Counted from the first letter of the stretch, positions 22,366 through 31,273 are shown. The stretch is 64,000 nt of DNA from Alistipes sp. (GCA_017631035.1 JAGBUB010000030.1:19377-83376), one strand, 5' to 3'. The notes: generated by a model not told the origin, from the sequence alone. A program made the numbers and translations.

Positions 22366-23391
22366 TTATTTTATGCCACGCACATTTTTCTCCCACGCCC
22401 ACGCCGACTGCAGTGTCTCGTCGAGTGTACGCTCGGCACGCCAGCCCAGCTCCTCGTTGGCTAGTGTTGTGTCGGCCCAGATGGCCATCACATCGCCCGG
22501 ACGACGGGGTGCAATCTTGTAGTTCACCTTCACGCCATTCACTCTCTCGAAACTCTCGATGAGCTCCAGCACTGATACGCTGTTGCCTGTGCCGACGTTG
22601 AATACCTCGTAGGCCTCCTTGTTCTTACCCTCAACCATACGGGTGATAGCCACCACGTGAGCCTTAGCCAAATCCACCACGTCGATGTAGTCGCGCAGAC
22701 ACGAGCCATCGGGTGTGGGGTAGTCGTTACCAAATACGCTCAAGCACTCGCGTATGCCTGCTGCGGTCTGTGTAACGAAGGGCACCAGATTCTGAGGCAC
22801 GCCACGGGGCAACTCGCCAATCAGCGCCGAAGGATGGGCACCGATGGGGTTGAAGTAGCGCAGTGAGATACCCTTAATCTGGCCATAGGCGGTAGCCACG
22901 TCACGCAGGATATCCTCGCAAATCTGCTTTGTGTTGCCATACGACGATGTGGCAGGCTTGCGGGGCGTGAGCTCCGTTACGGGCAACTCGTCGGCCTCGC
23001 CATATACGGTAGCCGAAGATGAGAAGACCACATTCTCGCGGCCCTCCTCGCGCATCAGCTCCAGTACGTTGAGGAACGAGGTGAGGTTGTTGCGATAGTA
23101 CTTCATAGGGTCGGTGACCGACTCACCCACAGCCTTGTAGGCCGCGAAGTGAATTACCGAGTTAAAGTTGTACTGCTTGAAGACCTTGCGGAACGCCTCC
23201 TTGTCGCAGCAATCGACCTCGACAAAGGGTACATCCACACCAGTAATCTTACGAACACCCTCGACACCGCTCATATCGGCATTTGCGAGGTTGTCGGCCA
23301 CTACTACATCATAGCCAGCGTTTATTAACTCAACGGCCGTATGCGAACCAATATATCCCGCACCGCCCGATACAAGTACCATTTCTTTCAT
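22366..23391 (-). CDS. galE: UDP-glucose 4-epimerase
   Basis: A 341-residue extended SDR enzyme that interconverts UDP-glucose and UDP-galactose, supplying galactose for surface glycans. The NAD-binding loop GGAGYIG is at residues 9-15; catalytic Ser is in VVFSSSATVYG (about 124) and the YxxxK pair is Tyr151 and Lys155 (SSYGNTK). C-terminal GTGNSVSVLELI and RRPGDVMAIWAD are typical of GalE. The frame is open 17 codons further upstream, but a promoter box at 23413-23420 lies in that extension, so I use the ATG at 23391. It is a single-gene unit or runs on into the barrel gene. Confidence 0.96.
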   Translation of the reverse strand: MKEMVLVSGGAGYIGSHTAVELINAGYDVVVADNLANADMSGVEGVRKITGVDVPFVEVDCCDKEAFRKVFKQYNFNSVIHFAAYKAVGESVTDPMKYYRNNLTSFLNVLELMREEGRENVVFSSSATVYGEADELPVTELTPRKPATSSYGNTKQICEDILRDVATAYGQIKGISLRYFNPIGAHPSALIGELPRGVPQNLVPFVTQTAAGIRECLSVFGNDYPTPDGSCLRDYIDVVDLAKAHVVAITRMVEGKNKEAYEVFNVGTGNSVSVLELIESFERVNGVKVNYKIAPRRPGDVMAIWADTTLANEELGWRAERTLDETLQSAWAWEKNVRGIK

Positions 23392-23412
23392 ATATAGATT
23401 GTTTTTATCGTG

Positions 23413-23420
23413 CAAATATA
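23413..23420 (-). promoter_or_regulatory. -7 box of galE
   Basis: Minus-strand TATATTTG, 21 bases before the ATG. The -33 element is imperfect (a TTTC-like sequence). Confidence 0.6.
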
Positions 23421-23454
23421 CATATAAAAACCGAAACACCACCCACTTGGCGCA

Positions 23455-23493
23455 ATAAAAAAGGGTTGGAGGTCAAACTTACCTCCAACCCTT
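23455..23493 (-). terminator. Terminator of the DUF4465/PHP operon
   Basis: Perfect 13-bp stem AAGGGTTGGAGGT/ACCTCCAACCCTT with a 7-base loop, followed by TTTTT on the minus strand. Confidence 0.92.
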
Positions 23494-23517
23494 ATGCGGC
23501 TTTGCTTCAAAAAACTC

Positions 23518-24714
23518 TTAGAATGTGATCTCAACCTCGGGATGCGAATCCTTGCCCGACCACATATTCTCAACCTTAACGACGAGCTTGGCCTCCTTCG
23601 CCACGGTTGTTCTGATCGAGCAGAAGGGGTTGAGCGTTGTGAGGTTGCCATTGCCGATACGGATGGTGTAGGGGATTGAAGTCTTGTTTGTAAGGCTGAC
23701 TGTGCGGCTACCGTTAGAGCTGGTAGATACCACATTAGTCTCGATCGATGCCTTGAAGAAATCCTTCAGCAGCGATGCCTCGCCAGCGATTGTGCCAAAT
23801 GAGTAGGCCAGCGTGCGACGAGCCTTGAGCGCCTCCTTGAGCGATGGCAGCGACTTATCCTTTGCCAGGATGAAGGTCATATTTCGCATCACCGCACCCT
23901 CGGTTGTAACGAAATACTCCTCAGCCGATGAGCCGTGGATGTCGGTATTCGAAGCGATGAATACACCCTGCTCGATAGCGTAGTCGATAACTCGGGGGTA
24001 GAACTCGCCACCATTCATCACCTCCACACCGTCGATAAGCTTCGCGGCGTATGCCTTTCTCTCGGGCTCCGACATATCGAGGTTCTGACGACGCCAGCCG
24101 GGGTGGTTGTTCATCACCAGCGCACCCTGCGCGTGAGCGTTGCGGAACGCCTGCAAGGGGTCTGAGTCGTGAATTGTGTTGTTGTCGGTGGTGAAGAGTG
24201 CGTTGAAGTGCCCGATGGTCTCGGGTGTACGAGTAACCTCGATACCGGGGATGATGGTAATACCATAATTCTTTGCTGCTGCCTCGGCCAGACGCACGGG
24301 GTAGTTCAAATCCGACTTAATGCCGGCGGCATCGGTCTTGCCTGTGCCGATAATGTTGGTGTTGGTAGCCTTGGTGCCCTCGGGGAGGAGGTCATCCAGG
24401 AAGTTAACCATCTTCTGCTCGTAGGGGCGATACTCCAGGTGCTCGGTGATGGCCAACACATCCAGACCCTCCAGCCAAGCCTCCTCGACACGGAACTCGG
24501 GCGTTACGCTACCGTCAGAGAAGATAGAGTGGGTGTGAAGGTCCGACTTGTAAATGTTGTAGCCATTAACTACGGGCAGGATAATCTCACGACGCTGGCG
24601 CGACTTCTGGTTGTAGTGGCGCACCATATCGACATTGGCATTGTCCTGATAATAGGATTGGGCAGATGCAGCCGATGCTGTGAGCACGGCGGCAATGATG
24701 AGTAGTTTTTTCAT
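23518..24714 (-). CDS. Secreted PHP-domain phosphoesterase
   Basis: A 398-residue exported protein with a signal peptide (cleavage after ASASA-like residue 18). The PHP metal-site motifs are visible: DLHTHSIFSDG (residues 58-68, Asp-x-His-x-His), ITEHLEYRP, IIPGIEVTR, MNNHPGWRR and NTDIHG. The C-terminal 90 residues (SVSLTNKTSIPYTIRIGNGN) look like a beta-rich add-on domain. PHP enzymes are metal-dependent phosphoesterases; an exported one could act on extracellular phosphate esters, but the substrate is unknown. It follows the DUF4465 lipoprotein by 19 bases and ends at a strong terminator. Confidence 0.85.
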   Translation of the reverse strand: MKKLLIIAAVLTASAASAQSYYQDNANVDMVRHYNQKSRQRREIILPVVNGYNIYKSDLHTHSIFSDGSVTPEFRVEEAWLEGLDVLAITEHLEYRPYEQKMVNFLDDLLPEGTKATNTNIIGTGKTDAAGIKSDLNYPVRLAEAAAKNYGITIIPGIEVTRTPETIGHFNALFTTDNNTIHDSDPLQAFRNAHAQGALVMNNHPGWRRQNLDMSEPERKAYAAKLIDGVEVMNGGEFYPRVIDYAIEQGVFIASNTDIHGSSAEEYFVTTEGAVMRNMTFILAKDKSLPSLKEALKARRTLAYSFGTIAGEASLLKDFFKASIETNVVSTSSNGSRTVSLTNKTSIPYTIRIGNGNLTTLNPFCSIRTTVAKEAKLVVKVENMWSGKDSHPEVEITF

Positions 24715-24733
24715 ATTGGTTGTGTTTTATGGT

Positions 24734-25513
24734 TTATTCTTCGATTACGATGTTGTCAATGGCGAAATACTTTGGTGTGGACATTCCCCACTCGGTCATC
24801 GGGCCGCCCGTGATGTCAAACTGCACTTTGGCCACTTGTCCCAGCGACGACAAATCCCACGACTTCCATTGTGTTGTGTAGTCGCCCTTGCGTGCGAGAA
24901 TCATCTCTGCGGTGGCGGTCTTAGCGCCTGCCGAGTCGTATCCCGTAGCCGAGATTGTAATCTGGTCGCCCTCGCCTAATGGTGCCGAGGCGTAGTTGCC
25001 ATTCTGAGCTATGCTGAGGAAGTAGGCTGTGGAGTTCACCACACAACCCTTGATGGTGCGAGCCTTGCCATCGGCAAAGAATATCTCGGGCAGTGCGTCA
25101 TCCGACGGATCCCAGCTGCCAATCACCACAAGGAAGTTATTAGAGCCGTTGTAGCCACCACCCTCGGTGAGTGATTGCGATGCCGAGTTATAGACATAGA
25201 GATCTTGCGTTGAGTCGCCGTGGGCGTCGAGGTCGTTGGTGTTGTACGACGAGAGAATCGTGCCCACGCGGATATATGCACCATAGGTGTAGTCAACCAG
25301 CGCGCGCGACGAGAGCGAGGTGACGCCCTCTCTCCACTCGTAGCCCTCGCTCACCACGTTTGACGAGTAGGGCTCGCCATAGCTCACGGCCGAGAGTGAG
25401 TTCCACTCCTCGCCTTCGAAGTCAATGATATGTTGTTGGGGGCCATCGTCGTTGGAGCAGGATGCCAAGGCCAAAAGCGCCAAGCAGAGGGCAAAGCGAA
25501 AAATCTTTTTCAT
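24734..25513 (-). CDS. DUF4465 domain lipoprotein
   Basis: A 259-residue lipoprotein: LALASC places the lipidated Cys at residue 19, followed by SNDDG. The remainder matches DUF4465, a Bacteroidetes surface domain of unknown function: IDFEGEEWNSLSAVSYGEPYSSN near the start, GYNGSNNFLVVIG, a central FADGKARTIKGCVVNSTAYFLSIAQNG, and a C-terminal YFAIDNIVIEE. Such proteins are usually found near transport or binding genes at the outer membrane. Here it is the first gene of an operon with a secreted PHP phosphoesterase. Confidence 0.83.
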   Translation of the reverse strand: MKKIFRFALCLALLALASCSNDDGPQQHIIDFEGEEWNSLSAVSYGEPYSSNVVSEGYEWREGVTSLSSRALVDYTYGAYIRVGTILSSYNTNDLDAHGDSTQDLYVYNSASQSLTEGGGYNGSNNFLVVIGSWDPSDDALPEIFFADGKARTIKGCVVNSTAYFLSIAQNGNYASAPLGEGDQITISATGYDSAGAKTATAEMILARKGDYTTQWKSWDLSSLGQVAKVQFDITGGPMTEWGMSTPKYFAIDNIVIEE

Positions 25514-25535
25514 CGGTAAAAGTTATTTGTTATTG

Positions 25536-25566
25536 TAAAGGTAGGGCATTTCCACTGAGTTTCAAA
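25536..25566 (-). promoter_or_regulatory. Promoter of the DUF4465/PHP operon
   Basis: Minus strand: TTTG at 25566-25563, spacer 19, TACCTTTA at 25543-25536 (last base differs from consensus). About 23 bases separate it from the ATG. Confidence 0.65.
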
Positions 25567-25580
25567 AAAAATGGCGACAA

Positions 25581-25613
25581 TTTGAAAATTTCCCTTCTTT
25601 TTTTGTAACTTTC
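25581..25613 (+). promoter_or_regulatory. Promoter of the ABC exporter operon
   Basis: TTTG at 25581-25584, spacer 21, TAACTTTC at 25606-25613 (last base differs). It diverges from the DUF4465 promoter. Confidence 0.5.
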
Positions 25614-25662
25614 GACATAGTTCCTGCGACTAATATAGCAGAAAGGAAAAATCACATAAGTT

Positions 25663-26586
25663 ATGGAATTGCTGAAAATTGAAAACATCACCAAGCGCTA
25701 TTCGGCCCACACGGCACTCGACGACGTGTCGCTGAGCATTCCCCGTGGCTCGATATATGGCTTGCTGGGTCCCAACGGTGCGGGTAAGACCACGCTCATA
25801 CGCGTGATCAACCGCATCACGTTGCCCGATGCGGGTCGTGTCATCTTCGACGGCAAGGAGATCTCCGACCAGGATATATACCACATTGGCTACCTGCCCG
25901 AGGAGCGAGGCCTCTACAAAAAGATGAAGGTGGGCGAGCAGGCTATCTTCTTCGCGCGACTGAAGGGCCTTTCACGCCGTGAGGCTATCATCCGACTCAA
26001 GCAGTGGTTCGTGCGTCTGGGCATCGAGAGCTGGTGGGACCGCAAGGTGGAGGATTTGTCGAAGGGTATGGCGCAGAAGGTGCAGTTTATCACCACCGTT
26101 CTGCACGAGCCCAAACTCCTGATTTTCGACGAGCCCTTCTCGGGCTTCGATCCCATCAACGCTAACCTGCTTAAGCAGGAGATTCTGCGCCTTAGGGATA
26201 AGGGAGCGACGGTGATTTTCTCGACTCACAATATGTCGAGCGTGGAGGAGATTTGCGACCACATAACGCTCATCAACAAGTCGCGCAACATCCTCTCTGG
26301 CTCGGTCGATGAGGTGCGCCACCGCTTCGGCGAGAATGTATTCGAGGTAACCTTCCGCGGTGAGCCGGCGACCTTCGAGCAGGCCGTATCGCCTATGGCC
26401 GAGATTATCGAGGCTGGCGAGGTTGCCGATACCCCTTATCTCAACGCCCGCATACGCCTAGACGACAACGCCTCGGTGCGTGAGTGCATTGGTGCTGCCA
26501 ACGAGAGTGTCGAGTTGCGCTCGTTCAGAGAGGTTATTCCGAGTATGAACGATATATTCATCCGTGCCGTCGAGGGCAAGTTATAG
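25663..26586 (+). CDS. ABC transporter ATP-binding protein (NatA-like)
   Basis: A 307-residue ATPase subunit. Walker A is GPNGAGKTT at residues 36-44, the signature is LSKGMAQKV (about 133), Walker B is LLIFDEPFSG (about 152) and the H-loop STHN (about 187). The C-terminal 80 residues form an extra domain after FSTHNMSSVEEICDHI, as in the ABC-2 sodium or drug exporter ATPases (NatA, DUF4162-type). The permease gene follows 24 bases later. The substrate is not known. Confidence 0.93.
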   Translation: MELLKIENITKRYSAHTALDDVSLSIPRGSIYGLLGPNGAGKTTLIRVINRITLPDAGRVIFDGKEISDQDIYHIGYLPEERGLYKKMKVGEQAIFFARLKGLSRREAIIRLKQWFVRLGIESWWDRKVEDLSKGMAQKVQFITTVLHEPKLLIFDEPFSGFDPINANLLKQEILRLRDKGATVIFSTHNMSSVEEICDHITLINKSRNILSGSVDEVRHRFGENVFEVTFRGEPATFEQAVSPMAEIIEAGEVADTPYLNARIRLDDNASVRECIGAANESVELRSFREVIPSMNDIFIRAVEGKL

Positions 26587-26610
26587 AGAATTCAAAATTG
26601 GGAGATTGCT

Positions 26611-27924
26611 ATGAATAAGATAAAAATCATTATCGCTCGCGAGTTCAACGAGCGTGTACGCAAAAAGTCCTTCATCATCACCACCATCCTTATGCCCCTG
26701 CTTATGCTGGGCCTGATGGCTGCCCCCACGCTGATGATGCTCTTCGCCACGGGCGAGCAGAAGACGCTGCTCGTAATCGACGAGAGCGGAGTGGTGGCGC
26801 CGCAGTTGGAGAGTGGCGACGATATAGTGTTTAGCCCCTATTCGGGCTCGCTCGATGAGGCGCGTGCCCAGGCCGATGTGTTCGGTGTGCTGTGGGTGGG
26901 TCGCGACGTGGTGGCTACGCCTTCGCAGGTGAGGCTCTACACCAACTCCTCGTCGTCGATGACACTCGAGGAGACCATCATCTCGCAGATTGAGGATGTG
27001 ATTGAGGCCGAGCGCCTTAAGATGTATAACATCGATGGCCTGAAAGATATTATGAATAATCTGCAAGCCTCGGTGTCGATGACCACCTACCGCAACGACC
27101 TCTCAGCCGATGGAGGCGACGAGGAGGCTACATCGTCGATGGTGGCCTACCTGTTGGGTCTGGTGATGGGTATGATGCTCTATATGTTCCTTATCATCTA
27201 TGGCTCGATGGTTATGACCTCGGTAATCGAGGAGAAGGGCTCGCGTGTGTTGGATGTGCTGGTGTCGAGCGTCAGCCCCTTCCAGCTGATGATGGGTAAG
27301 ATTCTCGGCGTGGCGTCGGTTGCCGTTACGCAGATTGCCATCTGGGGTGTGCTGGTGTGCGGTCTTGGCTCTACGCTACTGCCCGCACTTATGCCCGACG
27401 ATGTGATGCAGACCGTGGAGGCCGTGCAGGCAGGTCAGATGACAGCGCTGGAGGCCGATATGGATGTGGATATGCTGTCGGCATTGTCGGTTGCCACCGA
27501 CGTGTCGGGACTTGTAACGATGTTCGTGTGGTTGCTTCTGTTCTTGGTGGGTGGATTCCTCTTCTACTCGGCTATGTTTGCCGCTGTGGGTTCGAGCGTG
27601 GACTCGATACAGGATGCCAACCAGTTGCAGACACCCATTACTATGCCCATTATTCTGGCGCTGATTGTGGCTATGGCCGTCTTCAACGACCCCAACTCGT
27701 CGCTCGCTTTCTGGGGTTCGGTCATCCCCTTCACCTCGCCCATCGTGATGATGGCACGCATACCCTTCGGCATCCCGACTTGGCAGATTGGCGTTGCGCT
27801 CGTGGTGCTCTATGCCTCGGTGGTAGGTATGGCGTGGGTAGCAGGAAAGATCTACCGCGTGGGTATCTTTATGCACGGCAAGAAACCTTCATACAAGGAG
27901 CTCTGGCAGTGGATTAGGCAGTAA
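26611..27924 (+). CDS. ABC-2 type transporter permease (NatB-like)
   Basis: A 437-residue membrane subunit with the ABC-2 layout: an N-terminal membrane segment (SFIITTILMPLLMLGLMAAP), a large extracytoplasmic loop of about 140 residues, then five or six more segments from about residue 180. The phrase MVMTSVIEEKGSRVLDVLVSSVSPFQLMMGKILGV is the typical cytoplasmic loop contacting the ATPase in this family. It pairs with the preceding ATPase to form an exporter, possibly of Na+, drugs or lipids. Confidence 0.9.
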   Translation: MNKIKIIIAREFNERVRKKSFIITTILMPLLMLGLMAAPTLMMLFATGEQKTLLVIDESGVVAPQLESGDDIVFSPYSGSLDEARAQADVFGVLWVGRDVVATPSQVRLYTNSSSSMTLEETIISQIEDVIEAERLKMYNIDGLKDIMNNLQASVSMTTYRNDLSADGGDEEATSSMVAYLLGLVMGMMLYMFLIIYGSMVMTSVIEEKGSRVLDVLVSSVSPFQLMMGKILGVASVAVTQIAIWGVLVCGLGSTLLPALMPDDVMQTVEAVQAGQMTALEADMDVDMLSALSVATDVSGLVTMFVWLLLFLVGGFLFYSAMFAAVGSSVDSIQDANQLQTPITMPIILALIVAMAVFNDPNSSLAFWGSVIPFTSPIVMMARIPFGIPTWQIGVALVVLYASVVGMAWVAGKIYRVGIFMHGKKPSYKELWQWIRQ

Positions 27925-27961
27925 TGGTGAACAAAATGATGACAATAAACAATAGGGTAAT

Positions 27962-28681
27962 ATGAGAAGATTTTTCATTACAATTGTCTCGCTGATTGCA
28001 ATGACCGCCTGCCACGAGACGGAGCCAATATTGGGCGTGAGTGAGGCAAGAGTGGAGTATCTGCGTGAGAACTACTCTAAGTTTGTTGCCCTATCGTTTG
28101 ACGATGGCCCCAGCCTCACGACGATGCAGATGTTGGATGTTATGGAGCAATATGATGCCCGAGCATCGTTCTTTATCGTCGGCTCGCGCATCAGCGAGCA
28201 GACCGAGGCCGCGATGCACCGTGCGGTTGAGATGGGTTGCGAGATTGAAAACCACTCTCTTTCACATATCCGCCTAAGCCCATTACCAGCCGAGCAACAG
28301 CGTGCGGAAGCTGAACGCACGACCGAACTAATCGAGCAATATACCAAACGCACACCTCTGCTCTTTCGTGCGCCGTTTCTTGATGCCGACGATACGACCC
28401 ACGAGGTTGTACCACAGATATTTATCGGCGGCATAGGCCCATCAGACTGGAATAAGGATGTAACAGTGGAGGAGCGTGTCGATGGTTATTTGAAGGTGGC
28501 CGAGGATGGTGTGATCTTCCTGATGCACGACTTTGAAGGTAATGGCGCAACAGCCGAGGCGTTGAAGAGTATTCTCCCTCGCCTTAAAGCCGAGGGTTAC
28601 GGTTTTGTTACCGTAGCAGAGCTCTTTGCAGTGAAGGGTGTAATCCCTCAGAAGGGTATAAGATATGACAGAGTAGAGTAA
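27962..28681 (+). CDS. Polysaccharide deacetylase family lipoprotein
   Basis: A 239-residue lipoprotein: signal ending MTAC, lipidated Cys at residue 17. The NodB-homology domain has LSFDDGPSL (catalytic base and metal Asp, about 46-50), ENHSLSHIRLS (metal His pair H-x3-H, about 98-102), RAPFLD (motif 3) and LMHDFEGNG (motif 5 His). All metal ligands expected for a carbohydrate esterase family 4 enzyme are present. It probably deacetylates peptidoglycan or another envelope glycan. It follows the ABC permease by 37 bases with no promoter seen between. Confidence 0.9.
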   Translation: MRRFFITIVSLIAMTACHETEPILGVSEARVEYLRENYSKFVALSFDDGPSLTTMQMLDVMEQYDARASFFIVGSRISEQTEAAMHRAVEMGCEIENHSLSHIRLSPLPAEQQRAEAERTTELIEQYTKRTPLLFRAPFLDADDTTHEVVPQIFIGGIGPSDWNKDVTVEERVDGYLKVAEDGVIFLMHDFEGNGATAEALKSILPRLKAEGYGFVTVAELFAVKGVIPQKGIRYDRVE

Positions 28682-28744
28682 ATTCGGCACCTATTTCAAA
28701 CGATATTCTCCGTTTTGGCAAATATGTGAAATCGATACATTATT

Positions 28745-28775
28745 TTTGCATTTGATAGGAAATAACATATCTTTG
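28745..28775 (+). promoter_or_regulatory. Promoter of the organophosphate antiporter
   Basis: TTTG at 28745-28748, spacer 19, TATCTTTG at 28768-28775; the ATG is 27 bases downstream. The first element also reads TATTTTTG (28741-28748), which could be a second -7 box with TTTG 23 bases upstream. Confidence 0.78.
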
Positions 28776-28802
28776 CGTAAACAACTAAAATTCCATACAC
28801 AA

Positions 28803-30263
28803 ATGACAGCAGAACAAGCCAAAAAATTCCAGTATTGGCAATATCGCACCATCATTGCCACTATGTTGGGCTACGCACTCTTCTACTTCGTGCGTAAAAA
28901 CTTCTCGTTCGCCATCCCGGGCCTTGCGGCCGAGTATGGTATCTCGAACACCAGCTTCGGTATCATTATGACCGTCGTGGGTCTTATCTACGGACTCTCG
29001 CGCTTTCTGAACGGTCTGTTGGCCGATCGTATGAATGGCCGTTGGCATATGGCTATCGGTCTGCTGTTGTGCGTTCTGGCAAGCTTCGCCTTCGGCTTCA
29101 GCCCCTCGATTCTGGGCGTGAAGTTGGGCGTGGCGCCCCACTCGTTGGTGGTGCTGTTCGGCGTGTTGCTCGTGCTCAACAACATCTTCCAGGGTAGTGG
29201 ATTTCCTCCCTGCGCGCGTCTTCTCACGCACTGGATTCCGCCCCACGAGCTGGCAACCAAAATGTCGATTTGGAACACCTCACACTCTATCGGCGCCAGC
29301 ATCCTGGCCATCCTCTGTGGCTATGTGATGGGCTCGATGGGTAGCGATATGACAGGCAATGTGGAGGCCGTGGAGGCTATCCGCACCAACCTCACAACCC
29401 TGAACCCCGCCTTGCTCGACAACCCCGCCGAGCTTGAGGAGCAGGTGGCAAGTGCTGCCGCACACGTGGGTGCTTGGCAGTGGTGCTTCTGGGTACCTGC
29501 GCTCTTTGCGTTGGCAGGTGCCATTGGCTTGGCCGTATTCCTTCGCGACACACCTCGTTCGGTAGGTCTGCCTGAGTTGGAGGGTACACACACCAAGGTC
29601 GAGGAGAACACCTCGTCGGCCGAGTATAAGGCTTTCCTTCGCGAGAAGGTGTTCCGCAACCCGCTGATTTGGATTTTGGCCTTCGCCAACTTCTTCGTAT
29701 ATGTAGTGCGCTTTGCTGTGCTCGATTGGGGACCCAAGTTCCTGCAGGAGGCACGCGGTCTGGACCCTGCCGATGCAGGTTGGATTATTGCCGTGTCGGA
29801 GATTATGGGTATCGTGGGTATGCTCGTAGCAGGATGGGTAACCGATAAATTCTTCCGTGGCCGTGCTCACCAGACCTGCGTATTCTGTATGTTGGGTGCT
29901 GCCGCCTTTATGGCTATCTTCTACTTCCTGCCTGGCACAAGCCCCGTAGTGGTACTCGCAGGCGTGTTGGGTATGGTGGGCTTCTTCATCTATGGTCCGC
30001 AGGCGCTCATCGGCATTGCAGCGGCTAATCAGGCAACGAAGAGTGCCGCCGCTACTGCCAATGGTGTTACGGGTATCTTCGGCTACTTGAGCACCTTCGT
30101 ATCGGGCTTGGGTATCGGTGCTATGGTCGACTGGGTGAATAGAGTAAACCCCGGCCAGGGCTGGAACTATGTATTCCTTATGATGATTGCTATGGCCGTG
30201 ACGGGTATGCTTATCTTTATGCTTATGTGGAGAGCCAAGGCCACGGGCTACGACCAGGAGTAA
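28803..30263 (+). CDS. MFS organophosphate:phosphate antiporter (GlpT/UhpT-like)
   Basis: A 486-residue transporter with about twelve membrane segments. The start (YWQYRTIIATMLGYALFYFVRKNFSFAIPGL) matches the organophosphate:Pi antiporter family, including the Tyr-x-x-x-Arg-Lys-Asn-Phe phrase of GlpT and UhpT. Other family marks are LSRFLNGLLADRMNGR, IFQGSGFPPCARLLTHW and YGPQALIGIAAANQATKSAAATANGVTGIFGY. It probably imports glycerol-3-phosphate or a hexose phosphate in exchange for phosphate. The start at 28803 is chosen because the promoter (28745-28775) overlaps the longer frame. An R1 repeat begins 2 bases after its stop. Confidence 0.9.
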   Translation: MTAEQAKKFQYWQYRTIIATMLGYALFYFVRKNFSFAIPGLAAEYGISNTSFGIIMTVVGLIYGLSRFLNGLLADRMNGRWHMAIGLLLCVLASFAFGFSPSILGVKLGVAPHSLVVLFGVLLVLNNIFQGSGFPPCARLLTHWIPPHELATKMSIWNTSHSIGASILAILCGYVMGSMGSDMTGNVEAVEAIRTNLTTLNPALLDNPAELEEQVASAAAHVGAWQWCFWVPALFALAGAIGLAVFLRDTPRSVGLPELEGTHTKVEENTSSAEYKAFLREKVFRNPLIWILAFANFFVYVVRFAVLDWGPKFLQEARGLDPADAGWIIAVSEIMGIVGMLVAGWVTDKFFRGRAHQTCVFCMLGAAAFMAIFYFLPGTSPVVVLAGVLGMVGFFIYGPQALIGIAAANQATKSAAATANGVTGIFGYLSTFVSGLGIGAMVDWVNRVNPGQGWNYVFLMMIAMAVTGMLIFMLMWRAKATGYDQE

Positions 30264-30265
30264 TT

Positions 30266-30447
30266 GCCTAATAAGGTTTTTCTGCGTTAAGTTCCTTTTG
30301 GTTGCTACGCTCGGCAAAGTGTGCAAGCACCCTCTGCCCTTGCTTAAACGCAACCTTACGCTCGCCCTCAAAATCCTCATTTACGCCTTAGTAAACTGCG
30401 GTTTTTCGGTCTTCGCAAGCCTTGAAAACCCACTTATTATACAATTC
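30266..30447 (+). repeat. R1 palindromic intergenic repeat, copy 2 (182 bp)
   Basis: Begins 2 bases after the antiporter stop. Near-identical to copy 1 (nine substitutions, two indels) including the arm hairpin TGCGTTAAG...CTTAAACGCA and the nested GGCA...TGCC stem. The core palindrome centres near 30384 (TTTACgccttaGTAAA). Confidence 0.88.
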
Positions 30448-30477
30448 CTACTATAGAAGAATATCTATCGTATGGAG

Positions 30478-30514
30478 AAAAAAAAGAGTGCCTCGGTTGG
30501 GGCACTCTTTTTTT
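30478..30514. terminator. Bidirectional terminator between antiporter and SDR pseudogene
   Basis: Stem GAGTGCC/GGCACTC with an 8-base loop, eight A before and seven T after, so it works on either strand. Confidence 0.85.
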
Positions 30515-30530
30515 GCGTTATGCGGGTGGA

Positions 30531-30992
30531 TTAGACGCAGGTGTAACCGCCATCCACTGCGATGTTAATCACGCGGCCATAGCCAGCCTTGATTATCTCC
30601 TTGCCAAACTCGCGTGCGCAGAGGAAAGTACCGAAGAGGTCGATCTCCATCTCGTGGCGGAACTGGTCGTCGGTGATCTCCTCGGCGGGACCTACGGCAC
30701 CTGTACCGGCGTTGTTAACCAAAATATCTACGCGGCCAAACTTTTCGATTGTCGCCTGCACTGCAGCGGCAACATTGTCGGTCTTGGTAATATCGCAAGC
30801 GAAGGGCAACACCTCCACACCAAACTCCTCGCTGATAGCCTTGGCATTCTCCTCCAAAAGATTCATACGGCGTGCAAGCAATACCAAGTTTGCACCCTGA
30901 TTTGCAAATGCCTTAGCCATCTGAAGGCCAAGGCCTGTTGAGGCGCCAGTGACAACAGCAACCTATCCTGAAAGGTCGAAATAGTTTTTCAT
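30531..30992 (-). pseudogene. Decayed SDR oxidoreductase (gluconate 5-dehydrogenase-like)
   Basis: Remnant of a short-chain dehydrogenase. From the ATG at 30992 the frame reads MKNYFDLSG, a TAG stop at codon 10, then VAVVTGASTGLGLQMAKAF: the stop replaces the Lys (AAG to TAG) usual at this point before the TGxxxGxG cofactor loop. The frame then continues through LVLLARR, DILVNNAGTGAVGPAEEI and YGRVINIA. There it jumps directly to VDGGYTCV, the normal extreme C-terminus, so roughly 100 codons with the YxxxK active site are missing in frame. Normal members have about 250-260 residues. With both lesions it cannot make a working enzyme, unless the downstream ATG at 30920 gives a truncated protein. 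Confidence 0.85.
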
Positions 30993-31273
30993 AGTTCTAT
31001 AGTTTTAGCATTAAATTATTACTCAGTCGTTGCATTCTTATGCTTTTTTCGAGCAAGAATAGGGCAAGGTTATGAATAATTTTTCTAAATATCCAACTTT
31101 ATGGGATAAATATGCATAGAATTTTATTCTGCGATGTAGACTGGCCGTCACGCCGTGCATTGTAAATCCCCTTTTGCATCGTCGTAAATTGCTCTTACTA
31201 TGGCTTGGCGCTTGGTCGGGTAGGTGGCGGATGTAGTGTGGTGTGGTAAATAAATATGCAATCGGTGGGCAAA
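30993..31273. other. Intergenic region with no recognised gene
   Basis: About 280 bases between the SDR pseudogene start and the YitT terminator. Short minus-strand open stretches occur (one of about 40 codons from an ATG near 31167), without promoter, RBS or recognisable product. It may hold eroded sequence. I see no repeat copy or convincing promoter. Confidence 0.4.

Noticed and set aside
28746-28802. Upstream starts for the antiporter, and likewise for priA (33807), dnaB (37014), CoiA-like (19181), galE (23442), queA (56969), DUF4270 (55127) and MATE (49455)
   Set aside because: These extend into promoter boxes, use TTG, or place residues before a recognisable family N-terminus or signal peptide; the downstream ATG was preferred.
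31048-31200. Minus-strand ORF of about 40 codons in the gap before the SDR pseudogene
   Set aside because: No promoter, ribosome site, recognisable product or operon context; probably chance.
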